Source: an uncultured Lachnospiraceae bacterium
GTDB lineage: Bacteria; Bacillota; Clostridia; Lachnospirales; Lachnospiraceae
Reading direction: 5' to 3'
NCBI GenBank assembly: GCA_902799015.1
Contig: CADBZI010000039.1
Span: forward strand, 1 to 38,130
Length of the DNA stretch: 38,130 nucleotides
The translations under genes were made by a program, and so were the position numbers. Position 1 is the first letter of the stretch. Every line of letters begins with the position of its first letter. Of the stretch, positions 1-7,566 are shown in pieces. A model generated the notes under the pieces. It saw only the letters and a list, made by a program, of their open reading frames with translations. It was not told where the DNA came from and did not search any database.

Positions 1-441
1 ATTGGCGAAGCGGATTTCTATCGGCAGACGAACGGCCTCATATGGCGGGCGCTGCTCGAAGTCGTTCACAACGGAGACGCGCCCGACATCGTGACGCTCC
101 ACCAACAGCTCATACAAGATAAAAACCTCAAGCGCGTCGGCGGAATTTCGACGGTGACACACCTTGGCAGCCTCGAACCGACAGCGGCGAATATCGAGAA
201 ATACGCGAAAACTGTCCTCGACTACTCGAAGCGGCGGCAGATGGTGGAGACAAGCGAGCTTCTACGAGCGGATGCGTTCGACTTCGACAAGGAAACGAGC
301 GCAGCGCTCGGGCAGGCGCAGGAACGCCTCACGGACGCCGCCATAGCAGACGGAGGGGCGAACGTTCTCAACATGCTCGAAGCAGTCGCGCGCTATGAAA
401 CAGAGACACTTCATGCCCCTGCTGGCCGCCAGCCTCGGTGA
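1..441 (+). CDS. DnaB-type replicative helicase, N-terminal fragment (broken at both ends)
   Basis: The frame is open from base 1, so the true start lies outside the window. The translation resembles the all-alpha N-terminal domain of DnaB helicases: a tract like FYRQTNGLIWRALLEV, then D-I-V-T-L, and a helix containing TAANIEKYAKTVLDYSKRR. The homology fades by about base 400. The last codons before the stop at 439-441 are antisense to the neighbouring sugar-binding gene and are not native. The helicase domain with Walker motifs is absent. Codon use (many TCG, ACG, CTC, GCG codons) and the lone plus-strand orientation differ from the neighbours. This suggests foreign DNA, perhaps phage-type, or a chimeric contig end. 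Family assignment is by recognition only. Confidence 0.6.
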   Translation: MGEADFYRQTNGLIWRALLEVVHNGDAPDIVTLHQQLIQDKNLKRVGGISTVTHLGSLEPTAANIEKYAKTVLDYSKRRQMVETSELLRADAFDFDKETSAALGQAQERLTDAAIADGGANVLNMLEAVARYETETLHAPAGRQPR

Positions 442-1033
442 AGTCACCGGTCTGCTCGTCAAGGATGGTCCATCCTTCTCTGTCAGCGATTTCCTGGAAG
501 CCCTCGGAACGTCCGATCTGTGCGGAAGAACCGGTGGATCCGGAGATAACCAGCGCGTTGATCTCGTCGATGCCCTTTGCTTCCGCATAAGCCTTCAGCC
601 ACTCGCCGGCTGCAAGACCTTCTGTCTTGAAGTTGGAGCCAACCCATGATACATACTTGTCGGAATCATCGATGGTACGGTCGATTACGATAACCGGGAT
701 TCCTGCATCCTCGCACTCTGTCAGAACAGTGTCCCATCCGGTAGCGATGATCGGATCGATGATGATGTAGTCAACTTCCTGCTCGATGAAGGAACGAACT
801 GCCTCTTTCTGTGCTGCTTCATCGTTGTCGCAGTCAACGAAGCTGAGGTTATAGCCGTTCTCCTCGCTGAATACATCCTGGCAGGACTTTGTGGAAGCTG
901 TTCTCCAGTCAGACTCATGTCCGACCTGCGCGAAGCCGATGTTGATCAGATCATCAGCGGAAGCGCTCATCGCTCCGACATACAGTCCTGCTACCAGTGA
1001 GATCGTAAGACCCGCAACCAATTTCATCTTCAT
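368..1033 (-). CDS. YtfQ-like sugar ABC transporter substrate-binding protein, C-terminus lost
   Basis: This is a type I periplasmic binding protein close to E. coli YtfQ, which binds galactofuranose and related sugars. Visible family features are NIGFAQVGHESDWRTA after the signal peptide, EAVRSFIEQ, DPIIATGWDTVL, PVIVIDR and the QTGDFTEAGGQQ segment. The ATG at 1033 is chosen because AAAGGAGG lies 6 bases upstream; a longer frame to 1069 has no such site. Residues 1-24 form a signal peptide ending near ASA-DD. There is no lipobox cysteine, which is unusual for a Firmicute binding protein. Family members are about 310-330 residues. Here homology stops after about 205 residues, near base 419, and unrelated codons follow to a stop at 368. 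The gene is downstream of a YesM/YesN-type kinase and regulator, the usual arrangement for regulated sugar uptake. Its permease and ATPase genes would lie beyond the break. Confidence 0.8.
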   Translation of the reverse strand: MKMKLVAGLTISLVAGLYVGAMSASADDLINIGFAQVGHESDWRTASTKSCQDVFSEENGYNLSFVDCDNDEAAQKEAVRSFIEQEVDYIIIDPIIATGWDTVLTECEDAGIPVIVIDRTIDDSDKYVSWVGSNFKTEGLAAGEWLKAYAEAKGIDEINALVISGSTGSSAQIGRSEGFQEIADREGWTILDEQTGDFTEAGGQQGHEVSLFHSARLLRAC

Positions 1034-1090
1034 AAAGAATCCTCCTTTTCCGGCGGTTCCTCCCGCCAATCCAATTTATTGGTTGTATCT

Positions 1091-1119
1091 ATGATAATCC
1101 CGATTCAAAACCCTCTCAA
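1091..1119 (-). promoter_or_regulatory. Predicted sigma-A promoter of the sugar-binding protein gene
   Basis: On the minus strand TTGAGA (1114-1119) and TATCAT (1091-1096) are separated by exactly 17 bases, 58 bases before the ATG at 1033. Upstream, at 1186-1199, TGAAAACGTTAAAA partly matches a catabolite-responsive (CcpA) element; it lacks the final C, so that reading is weak. Confidence 0.5.
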
Positions 1120-1194
1120 TGAAACAATTTCGGAAAAGAGTTCAATAATTTCACAAATTACGATCCGTTTTCACCGCTATTTTCGTGAAAACGT

Positions 1195-1235
1195 TAAAAA
1201 AGTTGACTTTCTTACGAAAAAAGTCAACTTTTTTA
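1195..1235 (-). terminator. Intrinsic terminator after the histidine kinase gene
   Basis: A perfect 16-bp stem (1195-1210 with 1220-1235) has a 9-base loop and A/T runs on both flanks, so it could work in both directions. It overlaps the TAA stop of the kinase gene at 1233-1235. It separates the azlCD/two-component operon from the sugar-binding protein promoter. Confidence 0.8.
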
Positions 1236-2762
1236 CGAACCATGTTCCTCTGACCCAATCGATCCGGAATTCCTGTTCTCCGGCAGCTCTTTGGGATTAT
1301 ATACGGTGACGCTTGTCCCCTCCCCATAGACACTCTCGATCTGTATCCGATATGCTTCTCCGAAGTTCAGGCGAAGTCTCTGGGCTGCATTCGCAAGCCC
1401 GAATCCGGTATTATCCTCTTCCGGCGGCCGGGTTCCGTTCACCATCTCTTGCACCTTCTGCAGGTCTTCCTCCTTCATGCCGATCCCGTTATCGGATACC
1501 CGGATGCAGACAAAGCTGTTTTTTTCAAACGCTGTGATCGTCAGAAGGCCCATGCCTCTTTTATTCTTAATTCCGTGATAAAGCGCATTCTCCACAATGG
1601 GCTGCAGCGTCATCTTGATGACGGGAACCTCCATCAGGTCTTGCGGAACATCAATCTCGTAGGAAAGAATATCCTGATAACGGAACTTCTGAATCTGCAG
1701 ATAAGCCTCTACATGCGAGATCTCTTCCCGCAGGGTTATGATGTCCCGGCCTCCGGAGAGCGTCGTGCGGAAAAACTGTGACAGGGACATGACAAGCGCC
1801 TGAACCTCTTCTTTTCTTCCTGCCTCTGAAAGCCAGAGAATGTTATCCAGGGTATTATAAAGAAAATGCGGATTGATCTGCGCCTGCAGAAGCTTCTGCT
1901 CCATGTTCCGGTTATAGATCTGTTCCTCCCGGATATCCTCAATCAGAATCGTAATCTGCTGTGCCATCCGGTTGAAGCTCTCTCCCACCACAGACAACTC
2001 GTTCCCGGACGCAATATGGATCCTCGTATCCAGATGCCCCTGTCCGATCTCTTCCGCAGCATCGCAGAGCTTGTGGACCGGCCGGGTAATGCTGCGCGTA
2101 ATCAGAACAACGAAAATGGCACTGATGCATAAGACCAGCACAAAGATCACTGCCGCCATCCGTACGACCCTTCTTCTCTGGGAAAGCGTCTGCTCCCGGA
2201 TCTCGCCCATGCTCTTGGTCTCGTAGGAAATATATTCGGTGATTCTCTCCTGGATCAGCTCTGTGATGATACGGATGTCCGTCTCCAGGCGCTCCATGTT
2301 CTCCTCATAGCTGCCTGTCTGTTTGACACTCGCATCGATATCATCCACATGGGTGCGGAGCGTTTTCAGAAGCTTGCAAAGTCTTGCGGCTGCCTGGGCA
2401 GCTTCCGGGGACGAGGAGCTTTTCTCCAGCATATTAAAGCTGGCCTGCGCCTGATCGATCATCGTATCGGGATTCGTCATGCTGACAACCGCGCCGACTT
2501 CATTTTTTCCCAGGGAGCGCGCAATCATCTGATACATGACCGAGTCCATATCTTCCTTGAAATGGATGTTATAGATATTCGCTCTTGTGACATTCTGTGC
2601 GATCGAGTCATAGGAAGCTCCGACACTGCTCAGCATGACCAGAAGAAAGACGGACAGAAGCAGAAAAGGGATAGAGATCATCCCCGTCATAATGGCCAGC
2701 CTGGCCGTCAGATTCATATTCTCGATCACATGAAGCAGCCTGCGAAATCCCTTTTTTATCAT
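1233..2762 (-). CDS. YesM-type membrane sensor histidine kinase
   Basis: A 509-residue sensor kinase of the HPK8/YesM family. It has a membrane helix at about 25-46, an extracellular region to about 198 with predicted coiled segments, and a second helix at about 201-222. A HAMP domain covers about 223-275. The His_kinase motif is QINPHFLYNTLDNILWL with the phospho-acceptor H299, and an ATPase domain with DNGIGM and GFGLANA follows. It should phosphorylate the response regulator encoded just upstream; the ATG of this gene overlaps the regulator stop by 4 bases. YesM/YesN pairs usually control uptake of oligosaccharides or sugars, which fits the sugar-binding protein downstream. The ligand cannot be read from the sequence. 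Confidence 0.92.
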   Translation of the reverse strand: MIKKGFRRLLHVIENMNLTARLAIMTGMISIPFLLLSVFLLVMLSSVGASYDSIAQNVTRANIYNIHFKEDMDSVMYQMIARSLGKNEVGAVVSMTNPDTMIDQAQASFNMLEKSSSSPEAAQAAARLCKLLKTLRTHVDDIDASVKQTGSYEENMERLETDIRIITELIQERITEYISYETKSMGEIREQTLSQRRRVVRMAAVIFVLVLCISAIFVVLITRSITRPVHKLCDAAEEIGQGHLDTRIHIASGNELSVVGESFNRMAQQITILIEDIREEQIYNRNMEQKLLQAQINPHFLYNTLDNILWLSEAGRKEEVQALVMSLSQFFRTTLSGGRDIITLREEISHVEAYLQIQKFRYQDILSYEIDVPQDLMEVPVIKMTLQPIVENALYHGIKNKRGMGLLTITAFEKNSFVCIRVSDNGIGMKEEDLQKVQEMVNGTRPPEEDNTGFGLANAAQRLRLNFGEAYRIQIESVYGEGTSVTVYNPKELPENRNSGSIGSEEHGS

Positions 2763-4438
2763 ACCTGTGATTCCTGCTCTTTATAAGATACACGGTATTC
2801 TCTCGGTGTCATGCCCTGGATCTTCTTAAACGTAGAACTAAAGTAGTGCGGATCGCGGTAACCGACCCTGTAAGCGACCTCTGAGCTGCGCAGCTGCGTT
2901 GTCCGGAGCAGCTCTTTGGCTCTTTCCATTCTTTTTCCGATCAGATATTCAATGAAGGTTGTTCCCAATTCCTGGGAAAAGATAGAAGAAAAATGATTCG
3001 GGCTCATCCCCACAGTCTGGGCCACCCGGTTCAGGGAGATGTCTTCCTGATCAAAATGCGTGTCGATATAGGAGACAGCCTGCCGGAGGATCTTCCCGTA
3101 GCGCTTCTCCGTGTTGTGATCTCTCAGCGCAATCACTTCCTTCAGATAGGAAGTCAGATAGCTTCTTGCCTGCTCCGCCGTGATCCTGCCCTTCAGCAGA
3201 GAATTGATATCTCCGCACTTTTTGTCAATTTCATTTACCTGCCTGCCCATGTCCTTCAGAAAGCGAACCATCGTAAAATACATGTCCATGGACAGATAGG
3301 TCAGAAGCAGATAGGAGTTCAGGTTGTCCTCACCAATCGATTGAAACAGTCCTTCCAAAAACGGTTCCGCCTCCTCCAGGGTTCCGGTTCTGAGATACTC
3401 TTCCAGCATCTTCCTGGAATTGTCATTTGTGACCGCCTGATCAATGTCAAGCGCAGCGGCGTCTTTTTCGGAAGCACGCGCCTCTGTGGGCAGCGGTGAT
3501 ACCTGCAGGCCGGACAGATCCTTTTTTACGCTGTCTGTCTCATCGGCCGTAACCACCCGGTTCATTCCGGTGATGAAACGGCTGGACAAGGCTTTGTTCG
3601 CGGAGTTATATGCCTTTCCGATATCACTGATTCTGCCGACTGTTCTGCCGGCTCCGATGAACCAGGTGTGCTCCGCGTCTTTTTCGACACATTCCTTCAG
3701 GCGCCGGATCAGCTCTTTCTGCGTATCCGATACTTCCTCTTCGGAATTCGCCGTTCCGATCATGGCAAACCCATTTTCATTCCGGTCAAAGAAGATCCAT
3801 CCCGGAATCTGTTCCGGAATCGCGGCAAGCTCCGTGCGAAGCTGTTCCGAAGGCATCGCATTTTCTTTTCCGCGTACGGTCATCAGAATGACAGAGTAAT
3901 ACCGTGCGGAGATGTGAATGCCGAGGTGATCGGCCATCGCCAGGATCTCTTTCAGAGAACGGTCATTGGTCACAAGCGCGCGGAACAGCAGATTCTTCTC
4001 CGCGTCTTTCTGTTCCCGTGCAAGCTCCTCGCTCCAAGCATTATTCTCCGGCTGCGCTCTCTCCTGCTCGATTTTCTCCTGAACACGCCGGATGCATTCC
4101 AGAAGCTTCCCCGGCGGAAGCGGCTTAAGCAGATAATCGGTGACGCCCAGCGAGACGGCCTGCTGGGCATAGACAAACTCATCATATCCGGAAAGAATGA
4201 TAATCGCGGTATCCGGAAGTTCCTTCCGGACAAGCGCAGACAGCTCCAGCCCATCCATAAACGGCATCTTGATATCGGTCAGCAGGATATCCGGCTTCGT
4301 CTCCAGAATCATCGGCCATGCAAGTTCCCCGTCGCTGGCCTCCCCGACAAACTCGATATCTTCCTTTTCCCAGTTGATCTGCCGCTTGATGCCGTCGCGC
4401 ATTACAATCTCGTCCTCAACAAGGAATAGCTTTACCAT
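2759..4438 (-). CDS. YesN-type response regulator with AraC DNA-binding domain
   Basis: A 559-residue cytoplasmic regulator. Residues 1-120 form a receiver domain with acidic pocket E8-D9, phospho-acceptor D55 in LLTDIKMPFMDG, and the conserved K in DYLLKPLPPG. A long middle region follows. The C-terminus (about 450-555) carries two AraC helix-turn-helix motifs (DISLNRVAQTVGMSPNHFSS and SSEVAYRVGYRDPHYFSSTF). Two starts are possible, GTG at 4441 and ATG at 4438. The ATG is preferred because AGGAG lies 5 bases upstream, against 2 bases for GTG. It starts only 9 bases after azlD, so it probably shares a transcript with azlCD, an uncommon partnership. Phosphorylated by the adjacent kinase, it likely activates the sugar-binding protein promoter. 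Confidence 0.92.
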   Translation of the reverse strand: MVKLFLVEDEIVMRDGIKRQINWEKEDIEFVGEASDGELAWPMILETKPDILLTDIKMPFMDGLELSALVRKELPDTAIIILSGYDEFVYAQQAVSLGVTDYLLKPLPPGKLLECIRRVQEKIEQERAQPENNAWSEELAREQKDAEKNLLFRALVTNDRSLKEILAMADHLGIHISARYYSVILMTVRGKENAMPSEQLRTELAAIPEQIPGWIFFDRNENGFAMIGTANSEEEVSDTQKELIRRLKECVEKDAEHTWFIGAGRTVGRISDIGKAYNSANKALSSRFITGMNRVVTADETDSVKKDLSGLQVSPLPTEARASEKDAAALDIDQAVTNDNSRKMLEEYLRTGTLEEAEPFLEGLFQSIGEDNLNSYLLLTYLSMDMYFTMVRFLKDMGRQVNEIDKKCGDINSLLKGRITAEQARSYLTSYLKEVIALRDHNTEKRYGKILRQAVSYIDTHFDQEDISLNRVAQTVGMSPNHFSSIFSQELGTTFIEYLIGKRMERAKELLRTTQLRSSEVAYRVGYRDPHYFSSTFKKIQGMTPREYRVSYKEQESQV

Positions 4439-4447
4439 CACGTCTCC

Positions 4448-4756
4448 TCAAACAATGAAAAACTCGGAAACCAGTACCACGATACAGCACAGACTTGCCA
4501 CCTGAAGCAGGCTTCTTCCGAACCATGCGGCAACGATGCCGGCCACGAGGGCAAGTGCGCCTGAAACCGGACTCTGCGTCGCCTCGATCATGGCAGGAAA
4601 TGTCATGACCGCAAGCGTGACATAGGGTACATAATACAGAAAAGACTGCAGAAACGGAGAACGGATCCTCCTGCGGATCAGCGTGACAGGAAGCACACGC
4701 ACCAGATAGGTTACCGCAAACATAACCAGTATATAAAGATTGATGCTCTTGCTCAT
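4448..4756 (-). CDS. azlD: AzlD family branched-chain amino acid export subunit
   Basis: A 102-residue membrane protein with about four hydrophobic helices, beginning MSKSINLYILVMFAVTYLVR and containing the family tract RRRIRSPFLQSFLYYVPYVTL. AzlD proteins act with AzlC as a two-subunit exporter of branched-chain amino acids and their analogues. The ATG overlaps the azlC stop by 4 bases (4753-4756), so translation is coupled. Size and partner agree with the family. Substrate is inferred from the family only. Confidence 0.88.
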   Translation of the reverse strand: MSKSINLYILVMFAVTYLVRVLPVTLIRRRIRSPFLQSFLYYVPYVTLAVMTFPAMIEATQSPVSGALALVAGIVAAWFGRSLLQVASLCCIVVLVSEFFIV

Positions 4757-5517
4757 ATCCTGTCCTCCTTCCTTTTCTCTTCTGTACTGTCACCGGACGG
4801 ATGCGGAAACAGAACGGATGCTGCCGCGGACAGCACGATGGTCAGAAGGATGATCCGGTTTCCCGATGAGAGGCTGCTCAGCCAGGGCAGCTTCGATGCT
4901 GCAAGACTTGCAGCAAAACTCACGATAATCAGTCCCAGAATGATTCTGTCTTCTTTTGAAGGCGGAATAATGACAGCCAGAAACATGCCGAACAGCGCAA
5001 CGCCCAGTGCACTTACAATCCTGGCAGGCATCAGATTGCCGACCAGAATTCCGAGTGCGGTACCGAGTGCCCACAAGGGTGCTGCCACAGCTCCGGCCCC
5101 GTAAGGATAGAAGGGATTCAGATCCCCTTTTTGCCGCATTTCAATCGCGAAGATCTCATCTGTGATGAAATAGGCAACACCGAACCGGTGGATCGGATGC
5201 ATCTTCTCCGGAAGCTTCTGACTGACGGCAGTGCTCATCAGAAGATACCGGGCGTTGACAATTAGGGTGATCAGTGCCATCTCAAACAGTCCCGAGGCAG
5301 CCGCGATCACCGTAAAGCCGGCATATTCCCCGGCGGAGGCAAGACACAGAATACTGGCAATGAATCCCTGAAGCGGACTCAGTCCCGCATCCCTCGCCGC
5401 CACGCCAAGCGCAAACGCAACGGCAAAGTACCCCAGCCCGATCGGCAGCCCGTCACGCAGCCCCTCAAAAAACATGGCTTTATTGTTTTTGTTTCCAGCA
5501 GTCATTCTCTGTTCCAT
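4753..5517 (-). CDS. azlC: AzlC family branched-chain amino acid exporter
   Basis: A 254-residue polytopic membrane protein. The N-terminal tract GLRDGLPIGLGYFAVAFALG and the later VNARYLLMSTAVSQKL are typical of AzlC. The family exports branched-chain amino acids and provides resistance to toxic analogues. The chosen ATG at 5517 has only a weak ribosome binding site; an alternative in-frame ATG at 5505 is no better. An 18-base dyad lies 6 bases upstream and may regulate initiation. Downstream it overlaps azlD. Confidence 0.88.
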   Translation of the reverse strand: MEQRMTAGNKNNKAMFFEGLRDGLPIGLGYFAVAFALGVAARDAGLSPLQGFIASILCLASAGEYAGFTVIAAASGLFEMALITLIVNARYLLMSTAVSQKLPEKMHPIHRFGVAYFITDEIFAIEMRQKGDLNPFYPYGAGAVAAPLWALGTALGILVGNLMPARIVSALGVALFGMFLAVIIPPSKEDRIILGLIIVSFAASLAASKLPWLSSLSSGNRIILLTIVLSAAASVLFPHPSGDSTEEKRKEDRI

Positions 5518-5523
5518 CTCATC

Positions 5524-5541
5524 TATAAACTTTTGTTTATA
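5524..5541. promoter_or_regulatory. Dyad immediately upstream of azlC
   Basis: A perfect inverted repeat, TATAAAC-TTTT-GTTTATA, ends 6 bases before the azlC start. It could be an operator, or an RNA hairpin that limits access to the start codon, which has no clear Shine-Dalgarno site. No regulator family can be assigned. Confidence 0.35.
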
Positions 5542-5565
5542 TCTGATTCTGTCCGGTCTGAAGCC

Positions 5566-5619
5566 GATCCCGTAATCGAAACTGCTTCGTCCTTCGGACT
5601 CGCACTTTCGAACGGGATC
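5566..5619 (-). other. Long hairpin between larB and azlC, without a T-run
   Basis: GATCCCGT pairs with ACGGGATC (5566-5573 with 5612-5619), TCGAAA pairs with TTTCGA inside it, and GTCC-TTC-GGAC forms the tip. It follows the larB stop by a few bases. No T-run follows on the minus strand, so it is not a standard intrinsic terminator. It may stabilise the larB mRNA end or mark a processing site. Confidence 0.45.
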
Positions 5620-5622
5620 TGG

Positions 5623-6420
5623 CTATCTTTGCCGGTTGATCATAGCAGCCTGATAGCCGGCTCCGAAGCCATTGTCAATATTTACGACAGATACACCGCT
5701 CGCACAGGAATTCAGCATCGCTAAAAGTGCGCTGAGCCCATGAAAGCTGGCACCGTATCCGACAGAAGTCGGAACCGCGATCACAGGACAGTCCGCAAGG
5801 CCGGCGATGACACTCGCCAGCGCTCCTTCCATCCCCGCAACCGCGATAATCACGGAGGCACGCATAATCTCATCCATATGAGACAATAGTCTGTGCAGAC
5901 CGGACACGCCTACATCCGTCAGCCGGATCACCCGGTTTCCCAGCGCCTGCGCTGTGAGTGCCGCTTCCTCACTGACAGGAAGATCCGATGTCCCTCCGGA
6001 AGCAACAACAATGCTGCCGCTTCCGGAAGGTTCCGGCATCTGTCCGACCACGGCAAGACGCGCGATCTCGTAATAATGAATCCCGTCCTGCCCGCTGTCG
6101 GACTCGGGCTGCAGCTTTATCCCGCTGCTTTTCAGACCCTCTTCCAGGAAAGAAGCCTTTTCGGAAGACAATCTCGTAACAAGAATGGTCTTCACCCCAT
6201 TCTGCCGCATGTTCCGGACAATTCCCAGGATCTGCTGCTTTGTCTTTCCTTCGCCATAGATCACCTCTGCAAATCCCTGACGGATCTGACGGTGATTGTC
6301 AATCATTGCATATCCAAGGTCCGTAAAGGGATCCTCCCGGATCTTCACAAGCGCCTCCTCCGGACTGATCGTTCCGTCCCGGACGCATGCAAGAATCTTC
6401 CTCATCTCAGACTGTTCCAT
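5623..6420 (-). CDS. larB: LarB, nickel-pincer cofactor biosynthesis carboxylase
   Basis: A 265-residue protein with the PurE-like fold of LarB in its C-terminal half. Recognisable tracts are VASGGTSDLPVSEEA, VGVSGLHRLL, AGMEGALASVIAGL and PTSVGYGASFHGLSALLAML. In Lactiplantibacillus, LarB carboxylates nicotinic acid adenine dinucleotide and cleaves the pyrophosphate, the first step toward the nickel-pincer nucleotide of lactate racemase. The ATG at 6420 has AAGGAG 10 bases upstream. The usual partners larC, larE and larA are not in this window. The gene follows ddh by 34 bases and probably shares its transcript. Confidence 0.9.
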   Translation of the reverse strand: MEQSEMRKILACVRDGTISPEEALVKIREDPFTDLGYAMIDNHRQIRQGFAEVIYGEGKTKQQILGIVRNMRQNGVKTILVTRLSSEKASFLEEGLKSSGIKLQPESDSGQDGIHYYEIARLAVVGQMPEPSGSGSIVVASGGTSDLPVSEEAALTAQALGNRVIRLTDVGVSGLHRLLSHMDEIMRASVIIAVAGMEGALASVIAGLADCPVIAVPTSVGYGASFHGLSALLAMLNSCASGVSVVNIDNGFGAGYQAAMINRQR

Positions 6421-6454
6421 GGCAGAAAGTCTCCTTCAAAAAATCCTGTAATCA

Positions 6455-7429
6455 TTACAGATAATGTGCTCTCAGCCACTCATCTGTCTCAGGGCTGAGA
6501 TACTTCGGCGCGATATCAAACATGGTTCTGGCACCGGTCTGGCCTTCCGCATTCATACGATAAGCCGCCCTTGCGACCGCGGCGATCACGCTTCCTGTAA
6601 ACTCCGGATTGGAATCCAGCTTCAGGCTGTACTCGATCACATGCTTTCTTTCACCAGTCTGTCCGGAATAGATCACTGATCCTCCATGCGGCAGCTCACT
6701 GTGCTTCTCCTTCATCTCCTGCGCGGAAATGAACTGCACGGTCGTGTCATAGTCCGCGAAATAGTTCGGCATCTCTTTGATCTCTTTTTCAATCCGGGCA
6801 AGATCCGCTCCCTCCTGCGCCACGACATAGCATTCACGGGTGTGCTTCTGACGAACCGTAAGCTCTGGGTTCTTTCCGGAACGAACCTGCTCCAGCGCCT
6901 CCTCGACGGGAACGGTGTACTGTCTGGCGTCCACAACGCCGTCGATCCGGCGGATCGCATCGGAATGCCCCTGGGAAACGCCCCTTCCCCAGAAGGTGTA
7001 ATCACGCCCGTTTGGAAGTACACTGTGCGCATAGATTCTGCTTAGAGAGAACATACCCGGATCCCATCCACAGGATATCACACCAATCCGCAAACCGCGC
7101 TTCGCGGCTTTGTCTACGGCATCAAAATGCTCCGGAATTCTTGCATGTGTATCAAAGCTGTCTACGACATTGAACATGGACGCATATTCCGGTGTCTGCT
7201 CCGGAAGATCCGTAGCGCTGCCGCCGCACAGAATGAGAACATCAATTTCATCCTTTTTGCCGGGAAGCTCTTCGATGCTCAAAACCGGGCATCCGGAGAC
7301 CGTCTTCACGCCGGCCGGATCTCTCCTGGTAAATACTGCCGTAAGCTCCTGATCCGCATTCGCCATGACAGCCTTTTCAACACCCCTGCCAAGATTACCG
7401 TATCCAAGAATTCCTATTCTGATGCTCAT
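6455..7429 (-). CDS. ddh: meso-diaminopimelate D-dehydrogenase
   Basis: A 324-residue NADPH-dependent enzyme that converts tetrahydrodipicolinate to meso-diaminopimelate in one step, bypassing the succinylase and acetylase routes to lysine and peptidoglycan. The Rossmann motif GILGYGNLGRGVE is at the N-terminus. Family-specific tracts are LCGGSATDLPEQTP, VDSFDTHARIPEHFD, SCGWDPGMFSL and TFWGRGVSQGHSDAIRRI. The ATG at 7429 is preferred over 7447 because AAGGAGG lies 5 bases upstream and the Rossmann strand then starts at residue 3. The ribosome binding site lies directly after a strong hairpin and T-run, so expression may be attenuated in the leader. Confidence 0.95.
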   Translation of the reverse strand: MSIRIGILGYGNLGRGVEKAVMANADQELTAVFTRRDPAGVKTVSGCPVLSIEELPGKKDEIDVLILCGGSATDLPEQTPEYASMFNVVDSFDTHARIPEHFDAVDKAAKRGLRIGVISCGWDPGMFSLSRIYAHSVLPNGRDYTFWGRGVSQGHSDAIRRIDGVVDARQYTVPVEEALEQVRSGKNPELTVRQKHTRECYVVAQEGADLARIEKEIKEMPNYFADYDTTVQFISAQEMKEKHSELPHGGSVIYSGQTGERKHVIEYSLKLDSNPEFTGSVIAAVARAAYRMNAEGQTGARTMFDIAPKYLSPETDEWLRAHYL

Positions 7430-7445
7430 ATGCCCCTCCTTCTCC

Positions 7446-7492
7446 AAAAACTGCAGCGAGTCCTTCTGCTTCCGGCAGAGGATTCGCTGCAG
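7446..7492 (-). terminator. Intrinsic terminator between araA and ddh, possibly a ddh leader attenuator
   Basis: Near-complementary arms, CTGCAGCGAGTCCTTCTGC and GCAGAGGATTCGCTGCAG, span 7451-7492. Five T residues follow on the minus strand (7446-7450). It ends araA transcription. Because a good promoter lies upstream of it and the ddh ribosome binding site directly downstream, it may also attenuate ddh. Confidence 0.75.
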
Positions 7493-7513
7493 CCTGATAC
7501 AACTGCAATATTG

Positions 7514-7543
7514 AGTTTAAACGTTATCCGTTCCGCTTGTCAA
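7514..7543 (-). promoter_or_regulatory. Predicted ddh promoter
   Basis: A perfect -35 TTGACA (7538-7543) and -10 TAAACT (7514-7519) are 18 bases apart on the minus strand. The -10 overlaps the palindrome GTTTAAAC. Transcripts would start near 7506 and run into the hairpin at 7451-7492. Confidence 0.5.
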
Positions 7544-7566
7544 CAAAGATCAAAGCGCAAGCCTTT

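Noticed and set aside
1186-1199. CcpA catabolite-responsive element before the sugar-binding gene
   Set aside because: One conserved base is missing and it lies well upstream of the promoter, so it is mentioned only as a weak possibility.
5566-5619. Intrinsic terminator after larB
   Set aside because: The hairpin is strong but has no T-run on the minus strand, so transcription probably continues into azlC.
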